A stretch of DNA of 64,000 bases from Neoscytalidium dimidiatum. Its lineage: Eukaryota; Ascomycota; Dothideomycetes; Botryosphaeriales; Botryosphaeriaceae. Made by a program: the position numbers and the translations under genes. A model generated the notes under the pieces. The model saw only the letters and a list, made by a program, of their open reading frames with translations. It had not been told where the DNA came from and did no database searches. The stretch spans positions 124,001 to 188,000 of the forward strand of contig CM074701.1 in the NCBI GenBank assembly GCA_037367355.1, in the 5' to 3' direction. Below are positions 10,346-21,939 of the stretch, in pieces (within the stretch, counting starts at the first letter, position 1; the number at the start of each line of letters is the position of its first letter).

Positions 10346-11963
10346 ATGGGTCAGACTTTCTCTCTTCCCTTTCTAAATAACTCCCCCCAGCCCACCGACA
10401 TGGCAAGACGCTCGCAAGGCTTGGACATCATCGTTGTCGGTGCGGGGTTGGGTGGCTTAGCGGCATCCATCGAGTGCGCCCGCTCCGGCCACAATGTCAC
10501 TGTACTCGAGACTGCCTCTGAGCTTGCTGAGGTTTGCAGCAATCTTCCAAGGCCTCCAGCTAAGACACACAGCTGACGCTGGTGCAGGTAGGAGCAGGCC
10601 TGCAGGTGACCCCAAATTCGTCCAAACTGCTGAAGAGATGGGGAGTTTACGAGAAGCTCCAGAGCCAGGCTTGCGAGCCAAAGTCCCTGGTAGTCCACAG
10701 ATACAGCGGGAAAACTCTTGCTCGGGAAGACGACTTCGACAAGCACATGAATGAGAAATACGGATCCCCATTTACCGATCTGCATCGCGTCGACCTGCAG
10801 CAAGGTCTGCTGGCTACGGCAAAAGAGCTGGGCGTCACCGTGCGTTTGGGTCAGCGGGTCGATTCGCTCGATGTGGATACTGCCCGCCCGCGAATAAAAA
10901 CCAGCACCGGTGCTGAGTATACCTGTGATCTGGTGGTCGGGGCCGACGGACTGTGGTCAAAATGCCGGGAATCTTTGCTTGGCCGCAAGGATCAGCCCCT
11001 CCCAACCGGGGATCTTGCTTACCGCATAGTCCTCAGATTGGAACAAGTCAAGGACCCGAATCTGCGAGAGATGATTTCCAATCCCCAGGTGCACTTCTGG
11101 ATCGGCCCGGGCGCCCATGTAGTTGCCTATTCGTTGAAGGGCGGCAACATGTACAATATCGTCCTACTGGTCCCAGATGACCTGCCCGAGTCTGTTGCTC
11201 GCCAGCCTGGATCTGTCGAGGAGATGAGGAAACTATTCGAGGGATGGGACCCTACCTTGACGAGATTCCTAGAGTGTGTGGATAGTGTGGACAAGTGGAA
11301 GTTGATGCACCGTAAGTATGAAATAGGATAGCGAGGTGGGTGATACTGAAAAAGACTAAACAGGCGAAGAAATGGACTCATGGATAAGTGAAAGAGGAAA
11401 TTTGGTCATGATGTAAGTCGCAAGTATGCTGAATGGATATGCTGCATGCTAAATGGTCGCAGGGGCGACTCTTGTCACCCAATGCTTCCTTATCTTGCCC
11501 AAGGGGCAAATTCGGCGTTAGAAGATGGTGCGGTGCTGGGAAGGGTTCTCGACGGTGTACAATCCGGCGAATCGCTTCTTCGGCCCTTGAAACTCTACGA
11601 GAGGCTGAGAAAAGCTCGCGGAGAGGCGATTGTGCGGGAGACCTTCAAGCAGGTACTCGGTCATGGATCTCAGGACGAAATCGGTAATATGCTGATGAGA
11701 TGCAGCGAGAATCGTTCCACATGCCGGATGGACCAGAACAACAAGCCCGCGACGAACTTTTCCTGTCGAAGCTAGGGAAAGAAATTGACTGCGCTTTCCC
11801 AAGCAGATGGTGAGCCATCCAATGAACTGAAGCGCTGCATGATGCTAACGGAGGCAGGACTTGCCCCAAAGTACAGCCGTGGCTTTATGGGTATGATGCT
11901 TGGAAAGAAGTGGATAGCGCGTTGCAGGAGGACGGCAGCGTAGAGAACGCACCGAAGCTGTAG
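10346..11963 (+). CDS. FAD-dependent monooxygenase, salicylate-hydroxylase-like
   Basis: Six exons (10346-10531, 10588-11311, 11364-11412, 11463-11652, 11706-11809, 11858-11963) give 452 aa; all introns are 48-56 bp. The Rossmann dinucleotide motif VVGAGLGGLAASIE is at residues 31-44, the GADG-type motif in VVGADGLWSKCRESL, and the FAD-ribityl motif GDSCHPMLPYLAQGA begins near residue 321. This matches the PF01494 aromatic hydroxylases (salicylate 1-monooxygenase, 6-hydroxynicotinate monooxygenase and related fungal enzymes), which use NAD(P)H and O2. No signal peptide or membrane segment is present. The exact substrate cannot be told from sequence. It is divergent from the Zn2Cys6 gene at 9620, which may regulate it in response to an aromatic compound. 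MARRSQ at residue 19 is an alternative start. Confidence 0.88.
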
Positions 11964-12369
11964 CTGGGCGGTTAGAGGTCCATGTAATCCGTCCTATGAC
12001 TGCATAATGAATAGATTAGTTGCACTGCAAGCGCTCAAACAGCAGCTCGACAACATGCGTGTCAATGTGGATGAAAGCGGATTTACAGCGTCGTCGAGAA
12101 ACAGTTGAGGCAAGCGAGGCAGACTCGGGAGCCAAATGATGCGCAGGGACCAAGGGACGCAGTCGCGGGCGCCAAGGCCGGGCCCCAGCCACATCAGGGA
12201 AGCATCATCGTCATCTCGTCACAAGGACACCCGCCGTTCAAAGCTCGTTGCCCTCTCCACAAATCGCCTCCGTTATCGTTGCCGTCCACAGCAGAGCTCT
12301 CCCCACAACAACCATCATCCATACCGACCCCTTCCGACCGCCAGCTTCCTCACTCTACCCGCCTCCATC
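11964..12369. other. Intergenic stretch, NPC2 promoter
   Basis: 406 bp between two plus-strand genes. A pyrimidine-rich, C-rich stretch lies just before the NPC2-type start, as is common in well-expressed fungal genes. Nothing else is recognised. Confidence 0.5.
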
Positions 12370-13053
12370 ATGAAGGTCTCGACCCTGCTGCTCGCCATTG
12401 CCAGCCCGCTGGCCGTGTCGGCCTCGTCCAACGTGCTGGGCAGCTTCCTCTCGCAGCAGCAGGAGGTCATCAGCCAGGACCTCAAGGTCCCCGGCAGCAA
12501 CCCGCTGTACTTCTGCGAGGACCCGGCCAACAACCTGCTGACCATCGACGACGTCGACCTTGCTCCGAACCCGCCTGAGGCGTGAGTACCCTCGCCGTCA
12601 CCGCTGCTCCCACCTTTGCTGCGCCGCCCAGCCTCCGCAACAACCCAACATCGCTAACACGATCGCTCGATAACAGTGGCAAGACCCTCTCAATCGAGGC
12701 GACCGGCACCCTGGCCAAGGACATCGAGGAGGGCGCCAAGGTCCGCCTGCAGGTCAAGTACGGCCTGATCACCCTGATCAAGCAGGAGGCCTCTCTGTGC
12801 GACTACGTCAAGGAGGTCGATCTCGAGTGCCCGCTCGAGAAGGGCGACCTCAAGCTCACCAAGAACGTCGACCTGCCCAAGGAGATCCCTCCGGTACGTA
12901 CTCAAACCCCCGCTTATCGCAAGCTTATCGCATATGATGCACGAAGCTGATGGCGTGATTGTGCAGGGCAAGTACACCGTCCTCGCCGACGTCTTCACCA
13001 AGGACAACGACAAGATCACCTGCCTTACCGCTACCGTCCAGTTCTCCCGGTAG
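12370..13053 (+). CDS. npc2: Phosphatidylglycerol/phosphatidylinositol transfer protein (NPC2)
   Basis: Three exons (12370-12581, 12677-12893, 12967-13053) give 171 aa. Residues 1-18 are a signal peptide ([13 protein letters not shown]). The rest is an ML (MD-2-related lipid-recognition) domain with paired cysteines in YFCED, LCDY, LECPL and TCLTA, and the typical [12 protein letters not shown] strand. NPC2-type fungal proteins bind phospholipids or sterols in a hydrophobic cavity and act in the vacuole lumen, where yeast Npc2 hands sterols to Ncr1. Length and intron positions are ordinary for the family. It is convergent with the V-ATPase subunit F gene, which also acts at the vacuole, though this pairing may be chance. 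Confidence 0.93.
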
Positions 13054-13570
13054 ATGGATGTGCAATTCTCGGTCTGGTTGCAATTGCAACTCGAGACCTG
13101 ATCAGAACATAATTGAACCGCTGTGCGCAATCGTTGCCGCAGTACTAGGTGGAGACTGTATAGTAGGCAGAGGTGGGCGGCTTTTGATTTCGAGGTTGGG
13201 TTTTCTTATCAATTTGCTTGTTCGTGGGACCGATGCCACATGTGCATGGTCGACTGTGTCGAAGATACCTTAAGTCGACGAGGCGTTTAGACTGCTCGAG
13301 CTGGATTAATGACATATCATGATTTTGGTCGGGCTTCCGCGAGTCTTGTCGGAATATCGCTCCTCTGTTTTCCGTATGTGGAGTAGTATCAACGGCCATG
13401 GTGCCATATCCGTGATTCGTCCGTGTTCTTGTGTTGTGAAGAGATCAACTGTTTCGTTTTTTGGGGCACAAGTCCGCTTTGGGTATAAATTGATGTGTAT
13501 CTGTACAAGCAGAACGCCTCCAGTAGAATGCTCGCCATGGTATGCACAGAACCCGGTTCCCTTTCCTGGC
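13054..13570. other. Convergent 3' intergenic region
   Basis: 517 bp between the stop codons of the NPC2-type and V-ATPase F genes. It should hold both 3' UTRs. No coding frame is supported. Confidence 0.5.
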
Positions 13571-14148
13571 CTACTCGCCGAACAGCCTCCGCACGCGCTT
13601 CAGAACACTATCCTTCTCAGGATCGTACGGGTGGTCTTTTGACGGGATCTCCAACAAAGATGGGAAGGCGGCGGTGTAGCCATCGACGCGGTGACGTATA
13701 CGCTCAGCAATCTGCGAAATTAGTTGTTGTTCGTGCGGCAGGCTACGTGGATCCGCTGTGGAGTGCAGGTGGCATACATGCTGGTTGATGAGGAGGATGG
13801 CAATATCCTTTCGCTCCTCAGTGAACCTATCGAAAGCGGCCTCGATGGCGGATGTCTCGGTCTTTTGATCAACAACGAGGAAGTTCTTCTGGTTGTCCGG
13901 CGGCGGTGTGACATGCTAGTCGAAAGCGACGTCAGCTATCAATTGTCCAGAGCTAGTAGCAGCTCGCAAATGCTATTCCGAAGGAAGAGGGAGCTTACAC
14001 CGACACCAGCAAGCAGCAGACCGGTCACCGAGTCCTGTGCAAAGCAGCGGTTAGCGGAGCTCCAAGATAGCAGCAAGGAAGAACGCACCTCATCGCCGAT
14101 GACGGCGAGGAACTGGCGGTCCTTATAAGCGGAAGCGGGGGCAGCCAT
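13571..14148 (-). CDS. vma7: V-type proton ATPase subunit F
   Basis: Four exons (14089-14148, 13999-14034, 13778-13915, 13571-13711) sum to 125 codons, giving 124 aa, the usual size. The protein begins with [13 protein letters not shown] and continues [15 protein letters not shown], then [38 protein letters not shown] and the C-terminal [12 protein letters not shown], all typical of subunit F. This small subunit of the V1 sector sits on the central rotor stalk with subunit D and couples ATP hydrolysis to rotation during vacuolar acidification. Exon 2 is only 36 nt. The gene is divergent from NUR1, with 347 bp between the starts. Confidence 0.95.
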
Positions 14149-14495
14149 GGTTGGAGTCGACCGCCTGCGAGTGTGCTCGTGGACGGCGATGCAGGCTGAG
14201 GTGGGAGTTGAGGAATGCGAGCCGCTGGAGCTTGGTTGTCGTCGTCGGGCTGTGACGCCGCGGGGAAGATCATGCAGGGATCGCCGGCGCCCGGCGTCTC
14301 CTTCCTCCGATCTTAGTGTTTACAATCGGCCGTGCATCGCGGAGGGAAGACAAAGGATAGCGACAGACAATGGCCCCGGTTAACGGCTCGAAACAGCCCT
14401 TTTGAGACCTAACACGCCTATAGCTGGGTATCTGCACCTTTCCTCCAGCTTCACAGCCCAGTGCGCATAGCCAACGCCTCCTCTCTTGACTCGCA
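14149..14495. promoter_or_regulatory. Divergent promoter, vma7 and NUR1
   Basis: 347 bp shared by two housekeeping genes on opposite strands. No specific element is recognised. Confidence 0.5.
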
Positions 14496-15916
14496 ATGCC
14501 ACCGCTCATCCGCCGTCGCCCGCTCTCAGAGCGCATAAAAGCCTACCTTGATCCATACGACTGGCTGCTATGGCTTTCGGAGGAAATCAACGCGAATGAT
14601 CTGGATGAAGCCCTGAAGGACTGGATCTGGCCCATCGGCATATCTACAAACCTGGTCTTCATGATCGCACGAGCAAACAGCGGCGGGGACAGCTATGCGG
14701 GGAGCGACGACGTCTTCGGAGATTACGCCATTAGAGCTGGCACCGGCTGGCTGCGTTGGCTGGTGAATTGCTCCGAACTTCTTTTCCGTAGCATATCTGC
14801 TGACATCACAGGTAGAGCTCGTTTGTCGTTCACCTGCTCACTCTTCTCTCCACCATCAACGCGTTTTATACCTTCCACCGCTCGCGGCACTATCGCCTCT
14901 TTGAGAAGTCGGTCGATACGACTCCGAGTACGCCATCCGCCCACAGAGTCCGAGTAGATTCCTCTCCGATCGCGTCGTCTCCTCTGCGCTTCATATCGAA
15001 CCTCGTTGCTTCATCGAGCGCCCAAGCTCGAGCACACCCGGACGCCCAACGTGATGTTTGGGAGATAGCGGTCTGGGACCCGACACCGACATGCCTGCGG
15101 TTCTTCTGTCTTTTCAGCCCTGGCCATGTCCTGGTATACTGGCTCTTTCTCCCGCTAGCTCCGCTGGACCCGCGGCCAAGCGTGACGGTCGTCACTACTA
15201 TGGTTCTGGGCGTCCTGATGACGACGCAGCTTTACATGCTACAGAAGTCCTTCTCCCAGCAAACGAAGGACGCCGCCTTGATCCATCGCGAGGTCCTCCA
15301 CGAGTACGATACCAAATTCGTGCACCCAACCCTCAACAAGCCCGTCCGCAACGTGGGCACCCAGACGCCGAACGAAGAGTCGCAGGCAACGCACACGCGG
15401 GAGGTCGACACATACACCCCCACCACCGTGATCAACCGCGGCTTCCGCACCAACCCCAACCCGGCGTACTCGTCGCAGTACGACCCAGACAACGCACTGC
15501 AACCCGAGCAGCGCCTGCCCCGCTCGGCGATGCCGAACCCCTTCCTGACCCCGCGCCTGGCCAACGCGCAGCCGCCCGCCACCGGCTCCGTCGGCGGCTC
15601 GCCCGCCGGACGCAGAGCCGCGTCCATGCGCCAGCCCGTCTTCCGGCCCACGTCCGACGCCGGCGCCGGCGACGGCGGCAGCTTGGGCGTCTACTCGCAC
15701 GCCGCGTCGCCGCTGCGCAAGTCGCAGTCGGCGAACTTCCTGCGGCCGGACGAGGTGGAGAGGAGGCCGGGCAGTCCCGAGAAGAGGGCGGGCAGCCCGT
15801 TGAAGCGCTTGAGCACGCCGGGCGACTGGGGGAAGGTGCCGGGTTTCGAGCGGCAGAGGAGGCCGTATCAGTCGGGCCATCATGAGTCGAGGAGGGGGGA
15901 GACGGGGAGGTACTAG
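14496..15916 (+). CDS. NUR1: Nuclear rim protein 1 (NUR1 family)
   Basis: Two exons (14496-14762 and 14816-15916) give 455 aa. The N-terminus (PLSERIKAYLDPYDWLLWLSEEI), the FGDYAIR/WLRWL segment, and the central block with HYRLFEKSVD, TPSTPSAHRVRVDSSP, WEIAVWDPTPTCLRFFCLFSPGHVLVYWLFLP and SFSQQTKDAALIHREVLHEYDTKFVHP are hallmarks of fungal NUR1. There are about three to four membrane segments in the first 260 residues and a Ser/Pro/Arg-rich C-terminal tail. In yeast Nur1 sits in the inner nuclear membrane with Heh1/Src1 and cohibin and tethers silent rDNA repeats at the periphery. The intron acceptor is taken as GGTAG at 14815 because the upstream CAG would bring in an immediate stop. Confidence 0.92.
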
Positions 15917-16262
15917 CGATGGGACGGGGGTTGGGTTTTCGTCGGGTTGGATACCATGGTGCTGAGACTGCATATCAAGTGGCGTTCTGGGATCATCGGG
16001 GGAGTTCGTTCGTGGGTATTCAATGTATCCTGCTTTTCGTGGACAAGAGCTGCAGCGCCTTGCCGTGAGGCTGTAAGTACAGGCAGGATATGAAGCTCTT
16101 GCCGGTTTTACAAATGAACTTCCTGGTAACGAAATATTGGAGCATAGGCTTCTATTTGATGTATTGTACGAACCCGATCTGTTATTACGGATGGAACTGT
16201 CATCGCTCACTGATTTTTGTAGTCTCTCTAATGTTAAATCTGCTTTAACGGACAAACTTTTG
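15917..16262. other. Convergent 3' intergenic region
   Basis: 346 bp, AT-richer than its flanks, between the stops of NUR1 and a zinc-cluster gene. No coding frame is seen. Confidence 0.5.
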
Positions 16263-18658
16263 CTAAAAGCTATAGACCGGCGAACCATTGAAGTCTAGGA
16301 AGGGTCCAAATGCGGAGGAGTCCAGATCCAGCCAATCAGTAGCCTCCCAGGCCTCCAGCGGATTTTGTATCATTTCGAAATCCGCCCCTTCTTGTACCGA
16401 GAAGGCACTGTCCAGGCCCATAGATTCTGTACCTCCAACAGCATCTGGCCTCGTTTCTGCTTCGCTGCGCATCCCAGCAGGCTGCATTGACCCACGGCCA
16501 AGGGCTTCGAGTGGCGCGTCTAGACCTCTTCTGGAAGAAAGATGCTTCGCTTCCAGCCGGAGCTCCTCCAAGATGATGCTGTACCGCCTATTCGGGGAAT
16601 CTTCTGTGGTTGCGCGAGCCAAGTGCGAGTGGCATCTCTCCGCGAGATCGAAGAGCTTGGCGAGGGACGGATCCGCCGAGGTGTGGACGGTGTCCGGGCT
16701 CCTCGAGCGCTGCTGAATCTCCCATACATACACGACCGCGAGAGCGCAGAAAACGACGTAGCAGGTCCACCAGAACGCGTGGAACAAGGTGCCATCCTGC
16801 GCCATGCGGTCCACCGTCTCAAGCGCAACTTTCGCCGCGGAGAGGCACTCGGCCACGCTGTCGCTCAGAGCGGCCGTTTCGCTCTGGTTGCAGGTATGGC
16901 CGAGGAGAAAGGGGCGGTTGGCGTGCATGATTGCGTGGGAGTGTGCCAGTTTGAGCGCTGCGGTCTGGCGCCGGAAGCTGGGCATCAGGGTGGCGGGCCT
17001 GACGGTGCTGAGGTGCGGAGGCAAGCTGGTGCGCCATACGCGAAGATCTTCTCCAAGACGCGAGGCGGCGGTGATACGCTCCTCTTTGGATATTTGCCTG
17101 ATTGAGTAAACTTCCTTTGAGGTTCTCGAAATTATCTGTGAAAGCCTACACATTTCGTTAGTGGACAGGTCGACGCAAAGCTTTATATCAGGAGGAAAAG
17201 ACGTACTTTGCGTGAAAGATGAGAGCTTCCACATGGCAGTCTTCCAGAGGCTCAGATGACGAAGGTCCTTGCGAAGTCATATCGTCATCGTTCACCAGGT
17301 CCGGGAAATCCTGATCGATATCGTCGTCGTGATAATACCTTGGCCGACCGAGGACAACGCTCAGATACACATCTATTATGTAGGCAGCCCAGAACGTCCG
17401 TTTCCGGCATTGTTCTTTGATATAGTCCGGAGAGGCGCTTCTGGGCAAGGTACCATTCCGCTTCCTGCCAGAATTCCTGTGCAGACCCAACGCTGAGAGT
17501 ATCTGTACGGTGTGCCCCAAGACATACCACGCATGATTCATGCGCGTAGTCTGGAGAAGGTAAATTACCTGCAAGAGCCTCGCTTGCGCTGATTCCAGTC
17601 TCGGCAGTCCTTTCTCGGTCTCGGTCAAGCTCGTGGAAGCGTTAAGCAGCTGATCGCTGCTTTTCACGCTCCAATCCGCGTGATCAGATGAACTTCGCAG
17701 CTTTTCCTGGCGGAGCGTGGAGATGGCGAGGATGGTCAGAACAACTGCTGCCTTGGCGTTCCCAATACCGTGCGAAATGGTCACGCCGTTCTCAAAATTA
17801 TTCAGTACTGCCTCAAACCAGGCCATCACGGTTTGACGGTGGAGGAGGCGGTAAGTCACGACGCAGACGTTGAAGTAAAACGCCATCAGGTCCGTTGCCG
17901 TGCATTTGTCAGGGATGGCCAACGTGTTCTTCATGTCTGTGCAGAGAGGCGTGTCTCCGGCACTGACGAGCCGTTGGTTCGTCTCCAATCCCAAAGCAAG
18001 CTCAGGTAGCGTTTCCCTTCTTGGCGCTGATAGCCTCTTCCAAGCCCTGTGCAGGAAGGTGAGGCCGCACGTGGGATCAAAGTACTGGCCTCCGATCTCG
18101 GCAATGCCCATTTCTGGCGAAGCTCGTGACGGTGCGGTGTCAAGCGGGATGGCACTGATGTGATCAGGCTCCATTCGTCGATATGGCTGCTCATTTGGAG
18201 GACTGCAAAGCGGAGATCTGCTACGAGGCTTAACATTGAACCATCTCGTCGCGGTTCTCAGTGGCTTGCCTTTGACCGTCAATACCGACTGTACCCGGTG
18301 GTGGTGTAGGTGGTCTGCCACGCTTGTAGTCCGCAGCGAAGACGCAATTTTTTCCTTTCTTACTGCATGCGCTACACGGCAATGTTCCTGAGCATTTTGC
18401 TTTCTTGAGTTTGCACAGATCGCATGCTCTGCTGACTTTAGGGGCTTTTCGCCGGTTCTTAGCTACTTCAGTTGACGAAGTCGTAGGCGAAGAAACCAAA
18501 GCCCGCTTCCGTCGTGCGGATAGCGTATACGATGATCCGGACCTTGCGGAAGCCGAGGCACTTGTATCTCGTCCGTGGTTTACATCCATGGGCACGGGTC
18601 CGGCGAGGACAGTCCTGAGGGGAATCCGAAAATCCGGAGATGCCAAGACGTGATTCAT
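16263..18658 (-). CDS. Zn2Cys6 transcription factor beside an MFS gene
   Basis: The preferred model is 18295-18658, 17207-18113 and 16263-17145, which closes to 718 codons. Exon 1 carries an intact cluster, ACDLCKLKKAKC-SGTLPC-SAC-SKKGKNC, followed by a basic KRGRPPTPPP linker. The middle part contains the fungal-TF domain (FYFNVCVVTYRLLHRQ, YVLGHTVQILSALGLHR, RKRTFWAAYIIDVYLSVVLGRPRYYHDDDIDQDFP), and the C-terminus is acidic and aromatic (EAWEATDWLDLDSSAFGPF), like an activation domain. The weak point is intron 1: the region 18114-18228 is also open and protein-like, but only the acceptor at 18114 matches the phase of the GTACAG donor. The last intron (17146-17206) is clear. It probably regulates the transporter and aldolase genes to its right. 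Confidence 0.8.
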
Positions 18659-19182
18659 GGCAGCGAGCGGAAAAGGTCCTCTTTTAAGGAGTGTCGTTTG
18701 TGGGGAACGTCTAATACGTTTCCGGATTCCCGCGTGCGGGGTCTCCACCCGGCTTGTCGCATAGAGTCTGTTTTCCAGCCTAGGGACTCCTGCGAGATAG
18801 TTGTTCGCCTCCGGCTGGGCCCGCTCTCAGGCAGGAAAAGTGTGATTGAAATTCCCCGGCAGGATCGCCAGGTCAATTATTGGAATTATTCAGGCAACAC
18901 ACGCGAGCACATCGTGTACAGAATTGGACATAGTGATCAAACGGGAAAAGATATCTTCAGGAAGTCTCACCGATAGAGGTAACTCCCGGCCACTCTGGCT
19001 GTGGTCAAATAATCTGAGGATACAGGTTTCTTCAATTCAATGCCGGTAGTGGACAGGGCTGGTCATACACCCTGATCAACTGGCGGTCACATAATAATCG
19101 TTTACATCGGTTTCGTTCGGGGTCGCCTGATGCTACCATTCGCATATCTTCTCTGCAACGCATTGTTGCGATGAAAATGAGC
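18659..19182. other. Intergenic stretch upstream of the regulator
   Basis: 524 bp holding the promoter of the minus-strand zinc-cluster gene and the 3' end of the transporter gene. No coding frame is supported. Confidence 0.5.
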
Positions 19183-21126
19183 CTACAACGTATACCTATA
19201 CAGAGGACTCTTGTCGCCCATCTTCTCAAGCTCTTGATCTGAATACTGAGCACGTATCTGTTCCTCCGTAAATCTCGCATTTCTCTTATTGATCATCCAG
19301 AGCGCAAGCTCCAGGACGACGCAAGCAACAATGCCTGCAGCAGCAAAGGCGAACGAGGTGCCATAGCCGGTCGGATATCTCGGCGCCTCGTCCTCGATGT
19401 AGATATAGCTGCCAATGACCCCGCCGATGTTGCCCGCGCAGATCAGCCAACCGATACCTATCGACCGTTTCTCCGGACCTGCAAGATTTGATACGTTCCA
19501 GGCGTTGACACCGGGGAGTATAGGATACATTCTGTACATGCGCTGTCAGCTGTACGCAGGCCTAAACGTTAAAGCAACGAAGGAGATCGTACCCGAAGCA
19601 AGAAAGGCAAACGGCAAAGTAGCATAAGCCTGTATTGTCCTTGATGTCCCCGGACTTTGTGAATAGGATGGAGAACGCAACGGCCAAAGACAGCTGTGGC
19701 CCGACAATGAAAGGCATTCGCCAGGAATACTTGTCCGCAAATACAGAGAAGGCGTATGCGGCCACGGCTCCGACGGCATATGGCGGAATCGTCATCAGCT
19801 GAGCCGTGGCGGAGGTGTAACCCATGTTCTTGATGATCTGGGGCATCGTGAATTTGAGCGCGTAGTTCGGCACCGCATTTGACCAGTTGACGAGGATGAG
19901 GAGGTAGATCTTCCAATCCGTCATCACCGCCCACAGCGCATCCCAGTGTACGGTCTTCTTTGTTGCTTGCGCGACATGTATCCTACGGGCGTATTGGCGC
20001 AGCTCGAGATAGCGTATCTCTTCGGGCTGGAGCCACCGGGAGGAGAGAGCGGGGGAGTCAATCAGGAAGAAGAAGCATATCACGCCCATAAGGACGGTGG
20101 TGATCCCTTCTATGATGAATATCTAGAGACATCAGTTCAAATGGTCTTCGAGGCAGAGAGGCGCATCTGACCCATCTCCAACCTTCCAGCCCGCCAACTC
20201 CGTCCATTTTCGCCAGACCGAAAGCGAGAAGACCCGAAAACGCACCGCCGGAAGCGGCTGAAGAGTACAAAAGGGCGATGCGTGTCTGCGTTTCGCCGGG
20301 TAGATACCATTTTGATATGAGCAAAATGGCCCCGGGGAAGAATCCAGCTCTACACTCATTTCGTCAGTGGTTAAATAAGCTAGTATGAATAGGTAGGGAA
20401 GGAGATGTACTCAAAAAGGCCCAGTAGAAACCTGATGATTGTGAGGCCGGCAAAGTTCTGGACTATCCCAGTGCATGTCATGATCACTCCCCATGCGAAA
20501 ACAAGTGATCCAAGATATAGTGACGGGTGTTTGAACCGTTCTAGTATCATGTTGCTCGGTACCTCTTGGCGGAGTCAACATTTGCTATGACAGGCTGGCT
20601 CACGTACTTACCGGCTAAGACGTAGGGGATGAAAAAGACGGAGAGTGCGATGTTGTATTGCGTGCCATTCATTCCCAAACTGGGAAGAAGGCCCTCAATT
20701 TTGGCATTTCCTATCATCGTAAGCGTCAGAGCGTCAAAATTTGGACGCCATCAAGCTTCACCAATGTTGGTCTTGTCTACATATGTGATGAGGTAAAGCG
20801 TCAGGAGCATCGGCACAAGTCGCCACTAGTGTCTGTTAGCATTGTCAATTGTGACTGAATATGGTGAGTACCCACATCAACCTAGAGAAAAGATAACACC
20901 TGTCAGCGCTTTGTCGAATGGATTGGCTGGTGTCTGCAGCTACATGAGAACATGCCTTCCGGATCGCTCTTTTCTTCCTCGTCTCTGGAAAGTTGGCAAG
21001 GAACTCTTCATCTTCAGGGTTCATTCCAGCGTGAGGGGTGCAATGTTCCATCTGAGCGGCGCCTCGTTTCTCAGCTTGCCAACTCTCGAGGTCGGCTTGG
21101 CTAGAAGGTCCTTTGGTGGTTCTCAT
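19183..21126 (-). CDS. MFS transporter, ACS family (Dal5/Tna1-like)
   Basis: Eight exons (20956-21126, 20876-20881, 20762-20825, 20612-20710, 20411-20564, 20172-20349, 19593-20122, 19183-19531) sum to 517 codons, 516 aa, the normal size for anion:cation symporters. The second exon is only 6 nt and encodes Val-Asp. It rebuilds the conserved RKVDWRLVP motif before helix 1, next to YVDKTNIGNAK. Later motifs include FIPYVLAEVPSNMIL, GLFEAGFFPGAILLISKWY and GWRWIFIIEG. Twelve membrane helices are expected. Known members move allantoate, nicotinate, pantothenate or sugar acids with protons across the plasma membrane. The first intron has a GC donor (AAG|GCATGT), so it is a GC-AG intron. It is divergent from the DapA-like aldolase gene, which suggests uptake of that enzyme's precursor substrate. 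Confidence 0.92.
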
Positions 21127-21939
21127 TGTAGTAAAAGAGATAATTTTGGTTTACGACATCGAAGTATTTCTTTTAGAGTTGAGGGAGTATTTAGACTTGT
21201 GAGAGAGAGAGCGAGCGATTCTTTAAACTACCCGGCGAGAAAGTCCGATCTTCAGGTTTGCGGGGTATGGAGAGAGGCAAGGCCAGACAAGCTTCGTGAG
21301 ATCGAGCAGCGGTCCGGGGAAGGCTAGGCTCGTGGGCCGTGATGGTACCAGCGTTGCGCATGACCAAGAAGCCACATCAACCGGCAGGAGAGGCAAGTAG
21401 ATCTTTCCATTGGTTCGAGATCACGCTTGCTATGCCGGCGTCAAAAGCGATAGCAGTGTTCGTGACAAGTCCAGCATGGCATTTCCCCAGCCGACGGCGG
21501 ATTTTCCGGATTTCCCAGCTTCACTGCGCTTTGGTGCCCGGATTATTCGGATTTCCGGATCTGCAAGTTTACCGCGAAGGTCCTCAGCAAGGGTTCCCCT
21601 CACCTGAATCACAATCTAACTGAACGAGGCATTCACACTGACGCAAGCTGTGTTTGTCCGGATCCAAACATGGAAATCGCTACGGCAATATCGATACCTT
21701 CCTTACGCAAGCCCTCGTCGGGAAGGGCACCATAAGCCGGCATCCGGATTCAGAATGAAGAACCCGAGCATGTATATAAGGCTGTTGGACGGCATGCCCG
21801 ATGCAACATCACAGGCCAGGTCCCAAAGCTCTACAATCACCAGTACACGGTGATCCATCTCCTCTTCTCCAAGCCTTTCCCAACTTGTCCAGAACTGCTG
21901 TTCCCCCCACACAGAACACTTCCTCTCCACCACACCACC
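21127..21939. promoter_or_regulatory. Shared divergent promoter, transporter and aldolase
   Basis: 813 bp between two divergent starts. Several CGG/CCG-containing short palindromic steps (for example near 21490-21570) could serve zinc-cluster binding, but none is decisive. No coding frame is supported. Confidence 0.45.

Noticed and set aside
15239..16288. 349-aa minus-strand open frame opposite NUR1
   Set aside because: Antisense shadow; the plus strand carries clear NUR1 family motifs.
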